From: Opitutales bacterium
Lineage (GTDB): Bacteria > Verrucomicrobiota > Verrucomicrobiia > Opitutales > Oceanipulchritudinaceae
Length of the DNA: 64,000 nucleotides
Assembly: GCA_020831525.1 (NCBI GenBank)
Contig: JAFIGH010000010.1
Location: 1 to 64,000, forward strand
Direction of reading: 5' to 3'
Positions 47,564 to 57,387 of this stretch are shown here, in pieces. The notes beneath the pieces were generated by a model. It was given only the letters and a program-made list of their open reading frames with translations, ran no database searches and was not told the origin of the DNA. The stretch's first letter is position 1. Each line of letters begins with the position of its first letter. Both the position numbers and the translations under genes were made by a program.

Positions 47564-50500
47564 GGGATCTCAATGGTTTCGGACGGCAGGACGCGATCGA
47601 TCTCGCCGTCGGGGCGGAAGCGGACAAGGAAATACTGGTAGAGCGATCCGGAGATCACCCGCTGTGTATCGACAAGGTGGAGACCCTGCCGCGCGGGGAA
47701 CACGCTGTCGACCGCATGGAAAAGGACATAGGGATCGCGCACGAGGGTGCGCTCCTCGCCGTCCGCCGAGGGCTCGATGGTGTGGGCGATGCGCTCGATG
47801 AGGGGCGAGACCTGGATGACGTCCCGGCTCACTTCGGGAAAGCGCTCATTGGGCAGTTGCACGCGGTAGAGCACAGCGGGCAGGACGGTCTCCCCCTCCT
47901 CGCTCCGGTAGAGGTGTTCCGCGGGATCCTCGGGTGCCTCCAGCGTGAAGGGCAGCGTGCCCGCCGGTTCGGGCGAGAGGCCGCCGAAGGTCACCTCGCC
48001 CACGCGCACGCCGACGGCCCCGCGCAGTCCCGTGCCGAAGTAGACGGCGGGCAGGGGGGCGATGAACTCGGGATCTTCGTCCGGCACGGCGCGCGCGGGC
48101 CACGGCAGCGGACTGCACCATGTGATGGTGCCGTCGTCCGGGGGCACCCACGTGAACTCGACAAGGTTGCTCGGGTCGCCGGCATCACCGTAGGGATTCA
48201 CCGCCTCAATGAAAGCGGTGTAGTTGCGCCCCGAGCGCACCGGTATCGCCACTTCAAATACGGGATTGTTGCCGAAGTTCACCCCCACGACGCCCGTCTC
48301 GTAATAGCGGAAGAGCAGGTCGGGATCGAGGTCGTGGCGCGTCACCGGACCCGTCTCGGGAAGTGCGCCGGAGAGTTCATCGCCCAGCGTGTCGGGCAAC
48401 GGACGGCGACGCTCGGCCAGCCACACCCGGAAGCGATGCGCGCCCGGGCCGGGAGAAACCCAGCGCAGCCGCACCTCGGGGTCAAGGGCGTCGCCTTCGG
48501 ACTCCACGGGCTGGAGGAGGGGCGTGGGCGGCGGGCTCGTACCGACGATCTCAACGCACTCGGCACGCTCCATCGGGCCAGGATTACCGTGTTCGTCAAA
48601 CTGCTGCACGTAGTAGCAAACAACATCGGCGTGGGGCGGCATTGCCCGGTCCTCGGCGATGACAGTGCCCACCTGCCCGGACTCGTTCAGGCCCTGCGCG
48701 ATGAGGGTCAGTTTTCCGGTGTAGCCAAGCCGCCGGTACACCTTGTATTCGTAGGCACCCTCGACCATTTCGAAGACAAGGCTCACCGGACCGATCTGCG
48801 GGTCCCAGCGTGTGCGCGTGACATGGACAAAGCAGTGTGGGCCGTAGGGCCGCGGATCGAGGCTGTCGGGATCAAGCCCGAGCCCGAAGGTGGGAAAGAT
48901 CTTTTTGCCGCCGGCGAAATCCGTCTCAATCAGCACCGGAACCCACTCCGTGACGCGCCCGCCGGGGCCCGCCGCGCGCGCGTGGGCAACGAGGAGAAGT
49001 GAGGGCGGCATGTCGGGGTCGTCTCCGGGCACCATCCCGTCGGCGAGCATCTCCAGCGGAAGCGATGTGTCCACCTCGACAAAGGCGTCGAGCGTGCGTT
49101 GCAGGTAGTGTCGCCCGTAGTGAAAATGCGGCTCGGCCCCGTGCTCCAGACCCGATGGTCCAACGGAAAGCCCGAACTCCACCCACGTCACGCCCGGCAT
49201 CGCCGGGAAGGCCTGGAAACAAACATCCACCTTGTCCGGTGCCACGCCGGGGGCGCCTTCCCAGACAAAGGGCGGCTGCGGATCGACCTCCGGCCAAATG
49301 CAGATGATCTCCACATTGACGTTCTCGCCGCCCGCCGCGCCCGGACCGCGGAACTCGCGCAGCACGCCCCACATCGGCGCGCTGTTGCCCGAGGCGAGCA
49401 TCTCGCCGCAGGCATTCTCGATAAACGCGCGCACGGAGTAGTAATAGGTAGTGCCGTCGGCGGTGTCCGGGCCGTTTTCGTCGACCCACTCGTAGCGTTC
49501 GACGGCGGGATCGTGCGGGACAAGCCCGCTCACATCGTAGTCGGGGTCGAGAGGATTCTCCTCGCCCGAGGCAACCTCCTCCGCCGAAGTCCAGCGGTAG
49601 ACGCGGTAGCCGATAATCTCCATCCCTGCCGGGGCCTTGACGGGATCCCAGCGCACACGGAAGCGCAGGTGCTCTTCGCCGCCGTTGCCGTTGTCTTCAA
49701 ATGTGTAGTCCGTATCCACGTCGATATTACGCGGCGCCACCGGGGGCAGGCGGAAACACGCCTCGATGGGATCGGAGGGGACGCTGTGCCCGTCGCGCCC
49801 GAGCAGATCGCGCGGGGTCGCGAAATAGACGAAGCTGTCACCGTCGTTGAAGATATCGCCTTCGCCGAAGCGGTCGTTGTCGTCGGTGAAGAAGAAATTC
49901 TCCGGGTCGAACTCCGGGTCGGCGGCCTGCGCGTCGGTGAAGACGGCCTCGGGCAGGATGGGCAGGCGGTTGGCGCGCGCCACTTCGTCGTCGAGGATGA
50001 GGTGCGGCCACATCTCCGGGTCGGGGGCTTCGCTGTCGAAGCCGTGCGTCTGCGCGTAGCCCGTCTCCATGCGGTAGAGGTTGAAGCCGTATTGGAGCAG
50101 CGACTGCCGGGCGAGGTCGTCCGTCATGGCCCAGCGGAGGCGCAGATTGAGGTGACCCTCCGGTGTGGCCACGGGCACAAGCCGGGCCGGGCCGGGCGCG
50201 ACGAGGATCAGCGGCTCGCCGGCGGTGAGAACGATGCGCCCGATCACCGAATCGCATTCGGCGTCCGGATCGGCAAAGCCGGGCGGACAGGCGCGCACCT
50301 CGTAGGTGGCCGTCTCGGCCAGGCCCATGCGGCCCGCGAAGGCCGTGCCCAGCGTCAGCGCGACGCCGGGGTTGAGGCGGGAGAGGAAGACGAGATTGCT
50401 CCACACCTCGTCGTCTTCGAGCGCCCCGCGGTAGACATACGAGAGCTTTTCGCCAAGGCTCAGCGCGGGGCTCGGAATGAGCGTCTCGAAGAGTTCGTCG

Positions 50501-50937
50501 ACCGCCTGTTCGAGCACGTCGAGGTCCTGCCCGAGGTTGCGCGAGCGTTCAAGGATGGAGTGGATCGCCCGCGGATCGAGCTGGGTTTGCACGACGCTTT
50601 GCAGGGTAAAGGCACCGGCGTCTTCCGGTCCGCCCGGCTTGCGGTAGACGGCGAGCGCTCGGTTGCGCAGAAGGACGGGCTCGAAAGATTGCCAGACGAG
50701 AAACGCCCAGTCGCGGTCGTGGGCGTCTTCCCACACCGTTCCCGCCGTGAAGACGGCATCGCCGAATTCGGCGGCCTCCGTCTGCGGGGAGGTAAAGGCA
50801 AAGGCGAGAATGAAGGCGAGGAACGAGAGGACCACGCCATCCAAACGCTTACGCGTTCGGCTACCTACCGGGGCTACGCCGTAGCCGAAGCCGTCAGGCT
50901 TTGGACCCGCGTGATCGAATGGATACACCTGCCTCAT
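47560..50937 (-). CDS. Giant secreted protein B, 1125 aa, beta-sandwich repeats
   Basis: Second gene of the operon; ATG (50935-50937) overlaps the upstream stop. An N-terminal helix (VVLSFLAFILAFAF, about 35-48) follows a 30-residue basic lead, then AEFGDAVFTAG. The body has several fibronectin-III-like beta units with W/Y spacing, such as LRFRVRWDPVKAPAGMEIIGYRVYRW and VEYKVYRRLGY-like strands, often in pairs, and many acidic loops. No catalytic motif or membrane anchor is visible at the C-terminus. It is translated in step with genes A and C, so the three products probably belong to one assembly at the cell surface. Confidence 0.75.
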   Translation of the reverse strand: MRQVYPFDHAGPKPDGFGYGVAPVGSRTRKRLDGVVLSFLAFILAFAFTSPQTEAAEFGDAVFTAGTVWEDAHDRDWAFLVWQSFEPVLLRNRALAVYRKPGGPEDAGAFTLQSVVQTQLDPRAIHSILERSRNLGQDLDVLEQAVDELFETLIPSPALSLGEKLSYVYRGALEDDEVWSNLVFLSRLNPGVALTLGTAFAGRMGLAETATYEVRACPPGFADPDAECDSVIGRIVLTAGEPLILVAPGPARLVPVATPEGHLNLRLRWAMTDDLARQSLLQYGFNLYRMETGYAQTHGFDSEAPDPEMWPHLILDDEVARANRLPILPEAVFTDAQAADPEFDPENFFFTDDNDRFGEGDIFNDGDSFVYFATPRDLLGRDGHSVPSDPIEACFRLPPVAPRNIDVDTDYTFEDNGNGGEEHLRFRVRWDPVKAPAGMEIIGYRVYRWTSAEEVASGEENPLDPDYDVSGLVPHDPAVERYEWVDENGPDTADGTTYYYSVRAFIENACGEMLASGNSAPMWGVLREFRGPGAAGGENVNVEIICIWPEVDPQPPFVWEGAPGVAPDKVDVCFQAFPAMPGVTWVEFGLSVGPSGLEHGAEPHFHYGRHYLQRTLDAFVEVDTSLPLEMLADGMVPGDDPDMPPSLLLVAHARAAGPGGRVTEWVPVLIETDFAGGKKIFPTFGLGLDPDSLDPRPYGPHCFVHVTRTRWDPQIGPVSLVFEMVEGAYEYKVYRRLGYTGKLTLIAQGLNESGQVGTVIAEDRAMPPHADVVCYYVQQFDEHGNPGPMERAECVEIVGTSPPPTPLLQPVESEGDALDPEVRLRWVSPGPGAHRFRVWLAERRRPLPDTLGDELSGALPETGPVTRHDLDPDLLFRYYETGVVGVNFGNNPVFEVAIPVRSGRNYTAFIEAVNPYGDAGDPSNLVEFTWVPPDDGTITWCSPLPWPARAVPDEDPEFIAPLPAVYFGTGLRGAVGVRVGEVTFGGLSPEPAGTLPFTLEAPEDPAEHLYRSEEGETVLPAVLYRVQLPNERFPEVSRDVIQVSPLIERIAHTIEPSADGEERTLVRDPYVLFHAVDSVFPARQGLHLVDTQRVISGSLYQYFLVRFRPDGEIDRVLPSETIEIP

Positions 50938-53900
50938 AGCCGTTTCCACTCCTGGTTTTTGTAGAGCAGGCGAATGCTCTCGCGCCATTTGATGCAGAAG
51001 AAGTCACAAATTCCCAGCGTGGCGCGGAGCGTTCCCTCCCCGTAGAAATTGAATTCGTCGCCCACCTTGGCGGCGATCATTTCCATGCGGGCACGCGCGG
51101 TGAAGATGCAGATCGCCTCACCGCCGACCTGGGCCGTCATCTTCGCGCCGTAGGTGGGGCCTTCGACGAAATAGAATACACCGAAACCGGCCCCCGCGCC
51201 GAGGCGGAGCAGGCACCCGTAGTTGAGGATGGAGAAGTAGCCCTCCGCGAAGACATAGCCGCCGGTGAAGGGAGGATCGCCGAGGACGAGCGAGACGTTG
51301 CGGTCGACCATGCGTATCGGATCCAGACTGCACGTGCGCCCGAGGAAGACGGCACCGTAGAATTCGTAGCCGTCGAACTCCACATGGGCACGCCCCGCCA
51401 CGTAGTTTTCGAGCAGGCCAAAGGAGACGAGGGCGGCGAAGTCGGTGATGCCGACATCCTGAAACTCCAGCGCCCCCTCGACCATTTCAAGACCGCCGCC
51501 GAAGCCGATGGGCACGGTGTTGCCGCCAAAGGTCGCGAAGGAGAATTTGGCGAAGACATTGAACCGCAAATCCTCGCCGATCCACGCCACCGGCACGTCG
51601 TCCGCCCCGACCGTGACCTCGGCGGCGTAGGTCGAGCCCGACACGCTGCACGCGTCGCTGCCCGTCGACTTCAACTGGCGGATGATGAGGTAGCCGTTGA
51701 ACTCCATCTCGTCGGGCACCTTCAACTGCAGGTGAAGATCGATGCGCAGGAACCGGAGGGCATCGCCGTTGATATGCGCGTAGCCGTCCATGCGCCCGGC
51801 GGAGAGGACGGCGTTCATGTCGCCGATGACCCCTTGGAGGGCGTCGTCGATCTCGGCGAGGACCTCGCCGACGAGGTCTTTGATGACCTGATTGACCTCG
51901 CGGAAGAGAGAGTCGGTCGCCTCCAGAAAGGCCGCCTGCACTTCGTAGATGCGGTACTTGATGGCGACCTGGATCTCCGTAATGAGGCTGCTCGCCCCGA
52001 AGGCGTCGCGCACGGTCACGCGCAGGAAGGCCTTCATCTCCTCGGCGGCGTATTCGTCGAACTGCGTCGTGGAGGCCCCTGCCCCGGCGAAGAAGGCGTT
52101 GGCCGTTTCGATGGCATCCTCGATGAACTCATCGACCGTCTCCTCGGCGTCCCTCACGATGGCGGTGATGTGCGCGATAAAATCGCCGCCCGCCTCCAGC
52201 TCCGCGCGCACCGCCTTGATGAAGCCCTGTATTTCCAGGAGACCGTCGCGGATCGTGTCGAGGGTGGGGGCGGCATCCTTGAAGAGCCCGTTGAGCCAGT
52301 CGGCGAGTTCACCCTCGGAGAGCACCTTGTCGAAGTTCTGCGCGAGGTCGGGCGCGAGCGTGAAGAGGAGCTGCCGCGCGAGGGCCGTGGCAATGGGATA
52401 GGCGCCGGAGCTGTCGGGCTTGAAAATCCCGTCGATCGTCGCCGCCACCTGTCCTTGGAAATTGTCGGGGTCGATGATGATGTTGCCTTGGTCGTCGATC
52501 TTGATCTCGTCGATGAGCGCGCGGACGGCGTTCTCGGCCTGCGCGAGGTAGCGGTCGATCTGCTTGACCATGCCGTCGGCCTGACCGAGCCCGGCATCGA
52601 GTTCGAGGAAGACCTCGCGGATGCTGCCCTGACCGTCGCGGAGAAACTCAATGACGACATCCTCGTAGGCGGCGACACTGCTCCACTCCCGCGCGACGGG
52701 ATCCCATGCGTTTTGCAGTTCCGCGTAGAGGTCGTCGATGACCGGATCGACAAGCGCCTCGAAGATATCGTCGAAGAAGCGGTCGAGCTGGTCGTTGAGG
52801 AGCGCGGCGAAGGAATCGACCCCGCCCACGAGGCTGTCCGTCACCTCCTGTGTGGCCGCCGCGACGAGACTGGAGAGCACGCCGGTCTGCTCGTCGATGG
52901 CGTTGTAGACGAGGTTGGTGAGGTTGATGTCGGGCATGCCGTCGTAGGACACGCCGAACTTCAGCTCCGCGTTCTCCGCGCTCAGGTGGACGACGCGGTG
53001 GTCGATCTCAAAAACAAGAAACTCGTCCAGGAGCGTGTCGGGTGAACGGAAAACGCGCGTCGATGAACTCCACTCCAGCGGGTATTCAAAGTTGATGACG
53101 CCCAGCCAGCTCTGCCGCGCGCGCACGTAGTGGGCACCGTCCGGCCCGCCCGCGCGGTAGTCGATAAGGTCCACCCCGCCGGGGAAGCCCCGGTGCGCCG
53201 CGTCGAAGTCCGCCAGCGTGAAGAAGTCGTCGTCGTTGCCGTCCTTCCATTCGCCCATGAGGTGGATCGGGGCGATGGACGCTCCGCTCGCGCTCGTCTG
53301 CACGTGCGCTTCGAGGTCGACAAAGAAGGGCACGTCGATCCGCGCCGCGAAGTTGAGGAAGCCGACCGGGTGCTCGCCGGGGTCGACCTCGTCGAAGGCG
53401 TTGTAGTAGGCCCCCGTGACGGGAAAGACGGTGTAGACTTCGTCGCCCGGTCCCGCCATGTGGATGGTGTTGGGCATACGCAGGCGCGAGTCGTATTCCG
53501 GCAGCAGACCGTCCGCCGCCGTGAGGACGCGCCCTGTGGGGAGGAGGCCGACATTGCCGACGAGCCGCTCTTCGACGTGCGAGACGGTCGTCTCCACCTC
53601 GATGGAGAGGTAGCCGGGGGCCGACGGGTCGCAGAGGGTCATCGGGTGCCGCTCGAAGGCGATTCCGAAAATCTCCACCGGGCTGTTCCAGTATTCGAGG
53701 GTGCGGTTTTCCGCGCCGGCCTCGGGATAGGCTGTCGTGGGATTTCCGATACAGTCGAAGAAGAGCGAGCGGAAGACCACATCGATATTCGCGGGCGCGG
53801 GCACATGCACGGCGCCGTTCACGCGCGAGCCGACGACCCGCCCGTCGAGAAAGGCGAGGCCGAAACTCGCGAAGTCCGTCTCGTAGCCGTAGATGTCGAG

Positions 53901-56294
53901 CGTCGGGGGAAAGGTGGCGTCGTCGGGATCGTGCACGCCCGTCACCGTGCCCATGCGCACGACGTAGTGCGCGCACTCGCCGGAAAGCGAATACGGCCCG
54001 GTGGGGGCGTCGCCGAGGCGCGATTGCGCCGTGAGGGTACCGGGGTCCTGCTCGGCGGAGCGCAGGTTGGCCCCCGCGAGATCGCCCTCGCCCGCGCGGT
54101 AAGCCGTTTCGATGGGCCGAAAAAGCACGCCCCCCGCCGCCGACCATGCGCTCAGCAGGAGCACCGCGGCGGCGCGTTCTTCGCCGAAGCCGTGCGCCTC
54201 GCCCCGCAACCAGAGGCCCGGCATGTGAAAGCCGCCCCGCTCCCAGCCGTCCGTCCGGTGAGCATAGTCGCCCGTCGCGGGCGAGTAACCCCACCCCACC
54301 GACTGCACGGACGAGAGGTCCCCGAAAAAGGCCAGCCCGCCGTCGGGTGTCACTGAAAACACCTCCGGTGCGTCAAACGTGAGGGTCTCCGGAGGTTCGG
54401 CGACAGGGCAGTCGCCCTCAAGACATCCGCGCAGGTGCGGCACCGCAACCTGGCCTCCGCCCCCCAGCCAACTGGCGTCCGGATCGGCCTCGCCCGCCGC
54501 GAGGACCACCTGTCCGTCCGTCCAGCGCAGCGCAGCGCCCTGCGGAAAATGGGCCGTCAGCGCGCCGCTTCCGAATTCGAAGGTCGCGCTCAGCCGCGCC
54601 GAGCCTCCGGCGTCCGCCGTCACCACGGCTGTCGCGGAGATGCCCATAACCGAATCCCAGTAGTGCGCGTTGTCCGGCTTGACCAAGTCCTCCGCGGGCA
54701 GCGCCGGGTCGGCCGCGAGGAGGTCGGCGAACACTTCCGCCGCATACACCGCCGCGCCCGTCGTTTGCAGGGTGAATGCGCCCGTGTCGGCATCCCACAC
54801 AAGCTCCGTTGCCCCGAAGACCACCGGATGCGTCTCCACAAAGGCGGCGAACGCCGTTCCCGCTCCGTCGTAAACGAAACCGCCCTCGGGCAGAAGGTCC
54901 TGCCGCAGGTTCTCCTGCGCGCTGTCAATGTGGTTGTCGAAAACGGTGTCGCCGGTGTCCGCCCCCACCCCGAAACCCGGCGGCAGGAGCAGGCGCGAGG
55001 CCGCGCGCATGCCCCGGTGGGTCAGCTCGATGGGGCCGAGGCGCTCAAAGCCCGTCCCGCCCACCGCCGACACGTCCGGTGTCTGCGGCGGCACGAGCGC
55101 GACGGCACCCTCCCTGCCCGTGTAGTGCGCCGTCCCGTCGCTGCCGAGGCGCGTCTCCAGTCCGCCGGGGGCGGCAAAGGTGTAGTCCTCCGACCCGACG
55201 AGTTCCGCCTCCTCGATCTCCAGTGACACCAGCAGGTCTCCCGGAGACGACGGAGACGGGGTCGCATGCGGCGCGCCGGGCGCGTCAACCAGCGCCGTGA
55301 CGCGCGTTTCAATGGCGTCGAAACGCAGCAGGCCGGTGAAATGCAGGTACCACTCCGCCGGGGAGTCCACCGTGTTGCCGTCGCGGATGACGAGGGGCGA
55401 GGCCTGCTCTTCGTGCGAAATCGTTACCTCCAGCCGGTAGGGACCCTGCGTCGAATCGAGCGGCGCGGACGGCTGGAACTCGAGGAGGTGCTGCCACTGC
55501 GCCTCGGACGGCGTATTCCCGTCGTGGCTCCACACATTGAAATTCGCGCTCAGCATGCCGGACGCCGCCGTCGTGTCGTCGGAATCGCGCACCAGCTCCC
55601 ATTCAAAGTAAACCGTCACCGGGTTGAGCGAGGGCGGGTCCGCAAAGCCGTCGTAGCGACGCAAGGTGAAATCCGCCTCCGCCGCGAACGTCTCCATGCC
55701 CGTCACCGATTCGACGAGCGTCACGCGCTGCGGCGTCACCGTCTCCAGCACCGCGATGACATTCAGCGCGGGATCGGCGCTCACGGTGTTCGTAAAGTGG
55801 TAAAGACGCGCCCCCGGCGTGTTCTCCGGACCCTCCGCGACCGCCCACGCGCCGCCGCTTTCCTCCTCCACCTGCAAGACCACGCGGTGGTCTTCGTAGG
55901 GCGAAAGCGCCGACACCGGCACCAGCGGCGATTCCGGTGAAAAGTCCTGATTCTGCACCCCCGGCGACGCCGCGAAATCGACGTCAAACGGCGCCGAAAA
56001 CACCCACTGCTGCGGCCCCGCCCCGCCGACCACCTCCACCGGCATCCACGCGCCCCCGTCCTCCCGCTCCAGACGCCACGCAAAGCGGAAAGTGCCGGCC
56101 GCTCCCGTCCCGCCCGGCACGGAAAACCGCACCGCCGCCTCCGCCCCGACCGTCTCGCTGTGGTCCGCCGCGATGACGAATTCGCGCGTCAGGTCAAGCG
56201 ACTGCACGTCCACGTCCATCGCCCCGTGCAGCGCGGAAGCAACCAATAGCACGCCGGCCGGGGCCAGAACCGGAAACCGCAGGAAGGCCTTCAT
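50934..56294 (-). CDS. Giant secreted protein A, 1786 aa, beta-helical-beta architecture
   Basis: First gene of the operon. The start at 56294 gives a signal peptide (FLRFPVLAPAGVLLVASALHG). Residues about 25-1120 are beta-rich with repeated short domains; residues about 1125-1500 are a long amphipathic helical tract (FAALLNDQLDRFFDDIFEAL, TVDEFIEDAIETANAFFAG and similar); residues about 1500-1786 return to beta structure with five spaced cysteines and end NQEWKRL. The helical middle resembles stalk or coil regions, but no family is recognised. The upstream frame to 56459 lacks a signal-peptide fit. Nothing points to an enzyme. Confidence 0.75.
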   Translation of the reverse strand: MKAFLRFPVLAPAGVLLVASALHGAMDVDVQSLDLTREFVIAADHSETVGAEAAVRFSVPGGTGAAGTFRFAWRLEREDGGAWMPVEVVGGAGPQQWVFSAPFDVDFAASPGVQNQDFSPESPLVPVSALSPYEDHRVVLQVEEESGGAWAVAEGPENTPGARLYHFTNTVSADPALNVIAVLETVTPQRVTLVESVTGMETFAAEADFTLRRYDGFADPPSLNPVTVYFEWELVRDSDDTTAASGMLSANFNVWSHDGNTPSEAQWQHLLEFQPSAPLDSTQGPYRLEVTISHEEQASPLVIRDGNTVDSPAEWYLHFTGLLRFDAIETRVTALVDAPGAPHATPSPSSPGDLLVSLEIEEAELVGSEDYTFAAPGGLETRLGSDGTAHYTGREGAVALVPPQTPDVSAVGGTGFERLGPIELTHRGMRAASRLLLPPGFGVGADTGDTVFDNHIDSAQENLRQDLLPEGGFVYDGAGTAFAAFVETHPVVFGATELVWDADTGAFTLQTTGAAVYAAEVFADLLAADPALPAEDLVKPDNAHYWDSVMGISATAVVTADAGGSARLSATFEFGSGALTAHFPQGAALRWTDGQVVLAAGEADPDASWLGGGGQVAVPHLRGCLEGDCPVAEPPETLTFDAPEVFSVTPDGGLAFFGDLSSVQSVGWGYSPATGDYAHRTDGWERGGFHMPGLWLRGEAHGFGEERAAAVLLLSAWSAAGGVLFRPIETAYRAGEGDLAGANLRSAEQDPGTLTAQSRLGDAPTGPYSLSGECAHYVVRMGTVTGVHDPDDATFPPTLDIYGYETDFASFGLAFLDGRVVGSRVNGAVHVPAPANIDVVFRSLFFDCIGNPTTAYPEAGAENRTLEYWNSPVEIFGIAFERHPMTLCDPSAPGYLSIEVETTVSHVEERLVGNVGLLPTGRVLTAADGLLPEYDSRLRMPNTIHMAGPGDEVYTVFPVTGAYYNAFDEVDPGEHPVGFLNFAARIDVPFFVDLEAHVQTSASGASIAPIHLMGEWKDGNDDDFFTLADFDAAHRGFPGGVDLIDYRAGGPDGAHYVRARQSWLGVINFEYPLEWSSSTRVFRSPDTLLDEFLVFEIDHRVVHLSAENAELKFGVSYDGMPDINLTNLVYNAIDEQTGVLSSLVAAATQEVTDSLVGGVDSFAALLNDQLDRFFDDIFEALVDPVIDDLYAELQNAWDPVAREWSSVAAYEDVVIEFLRDGQGSIREVFLELDAGLGQADGMVKQIDRYLAQAENAVRALIDEIKIDDQGNIIIDPDNFQGQVAATIDGIFKPDSSGAYPIATALARQLLFTLAPDLAQNFDKVLSEGELADWLNGLFKDAAPTLDTIRDGLLEIQGFIKAVRAELEAGGDFIAHITAIVRDAEETVDEFIEDAIETANAFFAGAGASTTQFDEYAAEEMKAFLRVTVRDAFGASSLITEIQVAIKYRIYEVQAAFLEATDSLFREVNQVIKDLVGEVLAEIDDALQGVIGDMNAVLSAGRMDGYAHINGDALRFLRIDLHLQLKVPDEMEFNGYLIIRQLKSTGSDACSVSGSTYAAEVTVGADDVPVAWIGEDLRFNVFAKFSFATFGGNTVPIGFGGGLEMVEGALEFQDVGITDFAALVSFGLLENYVAGRAHVEFDGYEFYGAVFLGRTCSLDPIRMVDRNVSLVLGDPPFTGGYVFAEGYFSILNYGCLLRLGAGAGFGVFYFVEGPTYGAKMTAQVGGEAICIFTARARMEMIAAKVGDEFNFYGEGTLRATLGICDFFCIKWRESIRLLYKNQEWKRL

Positions 56295-56542
56295 AACAAC
56301 AGACTGGGAGGTAGAAACGATGCGCCGCCGGAACCGCCGGACGACCGCGGAATCAGGGGACAATAACGGAATACCAGAGAGCGAAAACAGCGGAGGGCGG
56401 GTAAAGCGGTGACCAGCCCTCCGCGCAATCGAATCCGGCCACCAAAGGACATTCAGCAAAACTAATCCTCTCCATTAGTGACCGCCGGAGGCGGGGTCAA
56501 GGAATTCCGGTCCCTCGTGCAACCCCGGCAAATTCGCTCCCC
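56295..56542. promoter_or_regulatory. Region upstream of the giant-protein operon
   Basis: About 250 bp without a gene. Being 5' of a three-gene unit whose members overlap, it should carry the only promoter for 12.4 kb. It has no strong hairpin. Nearest is an AT-containing patch at 56445-56480; I cannot define -35/-10 boxes. To its right begins the duplicated hsdM 5' region. Confidence 0.35.
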
Positions 56543-56676
56543 TTTACACCTTGCCAAGGGGAAACGACTGAAAGACAGTGGCCCCGTTCTCCAATGACGC
56601 AAAAACGCACCCTCGGCCAGCTCGCCTCCCTCCTGTTTCGTGCCTGCGACGACCTGCGCGGCAATATTGGATGCTT
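56543..56676 (+). repeat. hsdM 5'-region duplicate, copy 1
   Basis: 134 bp that match 59693-59825 closely, including TTTACACCTTGCCAAGGGG before the gene and the first 25 codons ([23 protein letters not shown]). Agreement ends at the GGATGCTTC word. Copies are 3.15 kb apart and in the same direction. Confidence 0.85.
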
Positions 56677-56878
56677 CGTCTTCAACCGCATCGTCGGCGA
56701 GGCCACTGGAGGCGGATTCGAACTCGCCTTCGCCGACTTCCTCGACACCGCCGCCCAAGCCGACTCCCCCACGCCGACCCGCTGCCAATTCATCTATGTC
56801 GATCAGGAAGGCTTCGAGCAACACCCTCCGAAAACCTTCGCCAGCCTCGTCACCACCTTCACTGAATACCAGCCGTGA
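56594..56878 (+). pseudogene. hsdM start fused to an unrelated tail
   Basis: A 94-codon frame starting as type I restriction methyltransferase HsdM (MTQKRTLGQL then [14 protein letters not shown]) that switches at about residue 25 to CFVFNRIVGEATGGGFELAF... and a C-terminal CQFIYVDQEGFEQHPPKTF. This tail has no HsdM character; I do not recognise it. All methyltransferase motifs are missing, so the product cannot methylate DNA. The stop overlaps the ATG of the next gene (TGATG), giving accidental or real coupling. It is best seen as the scar of a deletion joining two genes. Confidence 0.65.
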
Positions 56879-57387
56879 TGACACCTGCTCAACTTGAAGA
56901 ACTACTATCCCGGTTGCTCGCGCGCTGGGAAGGGGAGTGCGTGGAATTCAAAGAGGCGAATGACAATTTCCCCACCTCCGACATTGGCAAGTATTTCTCC
57001 GCCCTCAGCAACGAAGCCAACTTACGGAGCCTGACCTCGGCGTGGCTGGTCTTCGGGGTGAACGACAAAACCCGGAGCGTCTCCGGCACCACCTACCGCA
57101 TGGACCGGGAACGCCTGCAAAGCCTCAAACAGCAGATCGCCCGGGACACGGAGCCGTCCACCACTTTCCGCGAAATCCATGAGCTGACCACGCCTCGGGG
57201 CCGGGTGCTTCTGTTCGAAATCCCACCGGCTCCCCGTGGTATCCCCATCGGATGGAAAACCCACTACTACGCCCGCAATGGGCAAAGCCTGGCCGGACTC
57301 TCCATTCCCAAACTCGATGAAATCCGGGCCCAATCGGTTTCTGAAGACTGGTCCGCCGTCGTCTGCCATCAGGCCACCTCCGCATGA
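56878..57387 (+). pseudogene. Schlafen/AlbA_2-type protein, N-terminal part
   Basis: A 169-residue product with the AlbA_2 (divergent AAA-4) domain: ECVEFKEANDNF, DIGKYFSALSNEANL, AWLVFGVND, then GWKTHYYARNGQSLAGLS near residue 130. Full-length relatives run to about 470-500 residues and continue with an ATPase-like domain. Here the frame stops at 57387 soon after EDWSAVV, and the missing middle is replaced by a direct joint to a second frame. Together with 57384-57962 it looks like one gene with an internal deletion of roughly 150 codons. Low-level activity of the N-domain alone is possible. Confidence 0.7.

Noticed and set aside
45776-47641. Long plus-strand frame (about 621 codons) opposite giant gene C
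   Set aside because: Overlaps a gene with coupled start and domain features on the other strand; it has no signal or motif.
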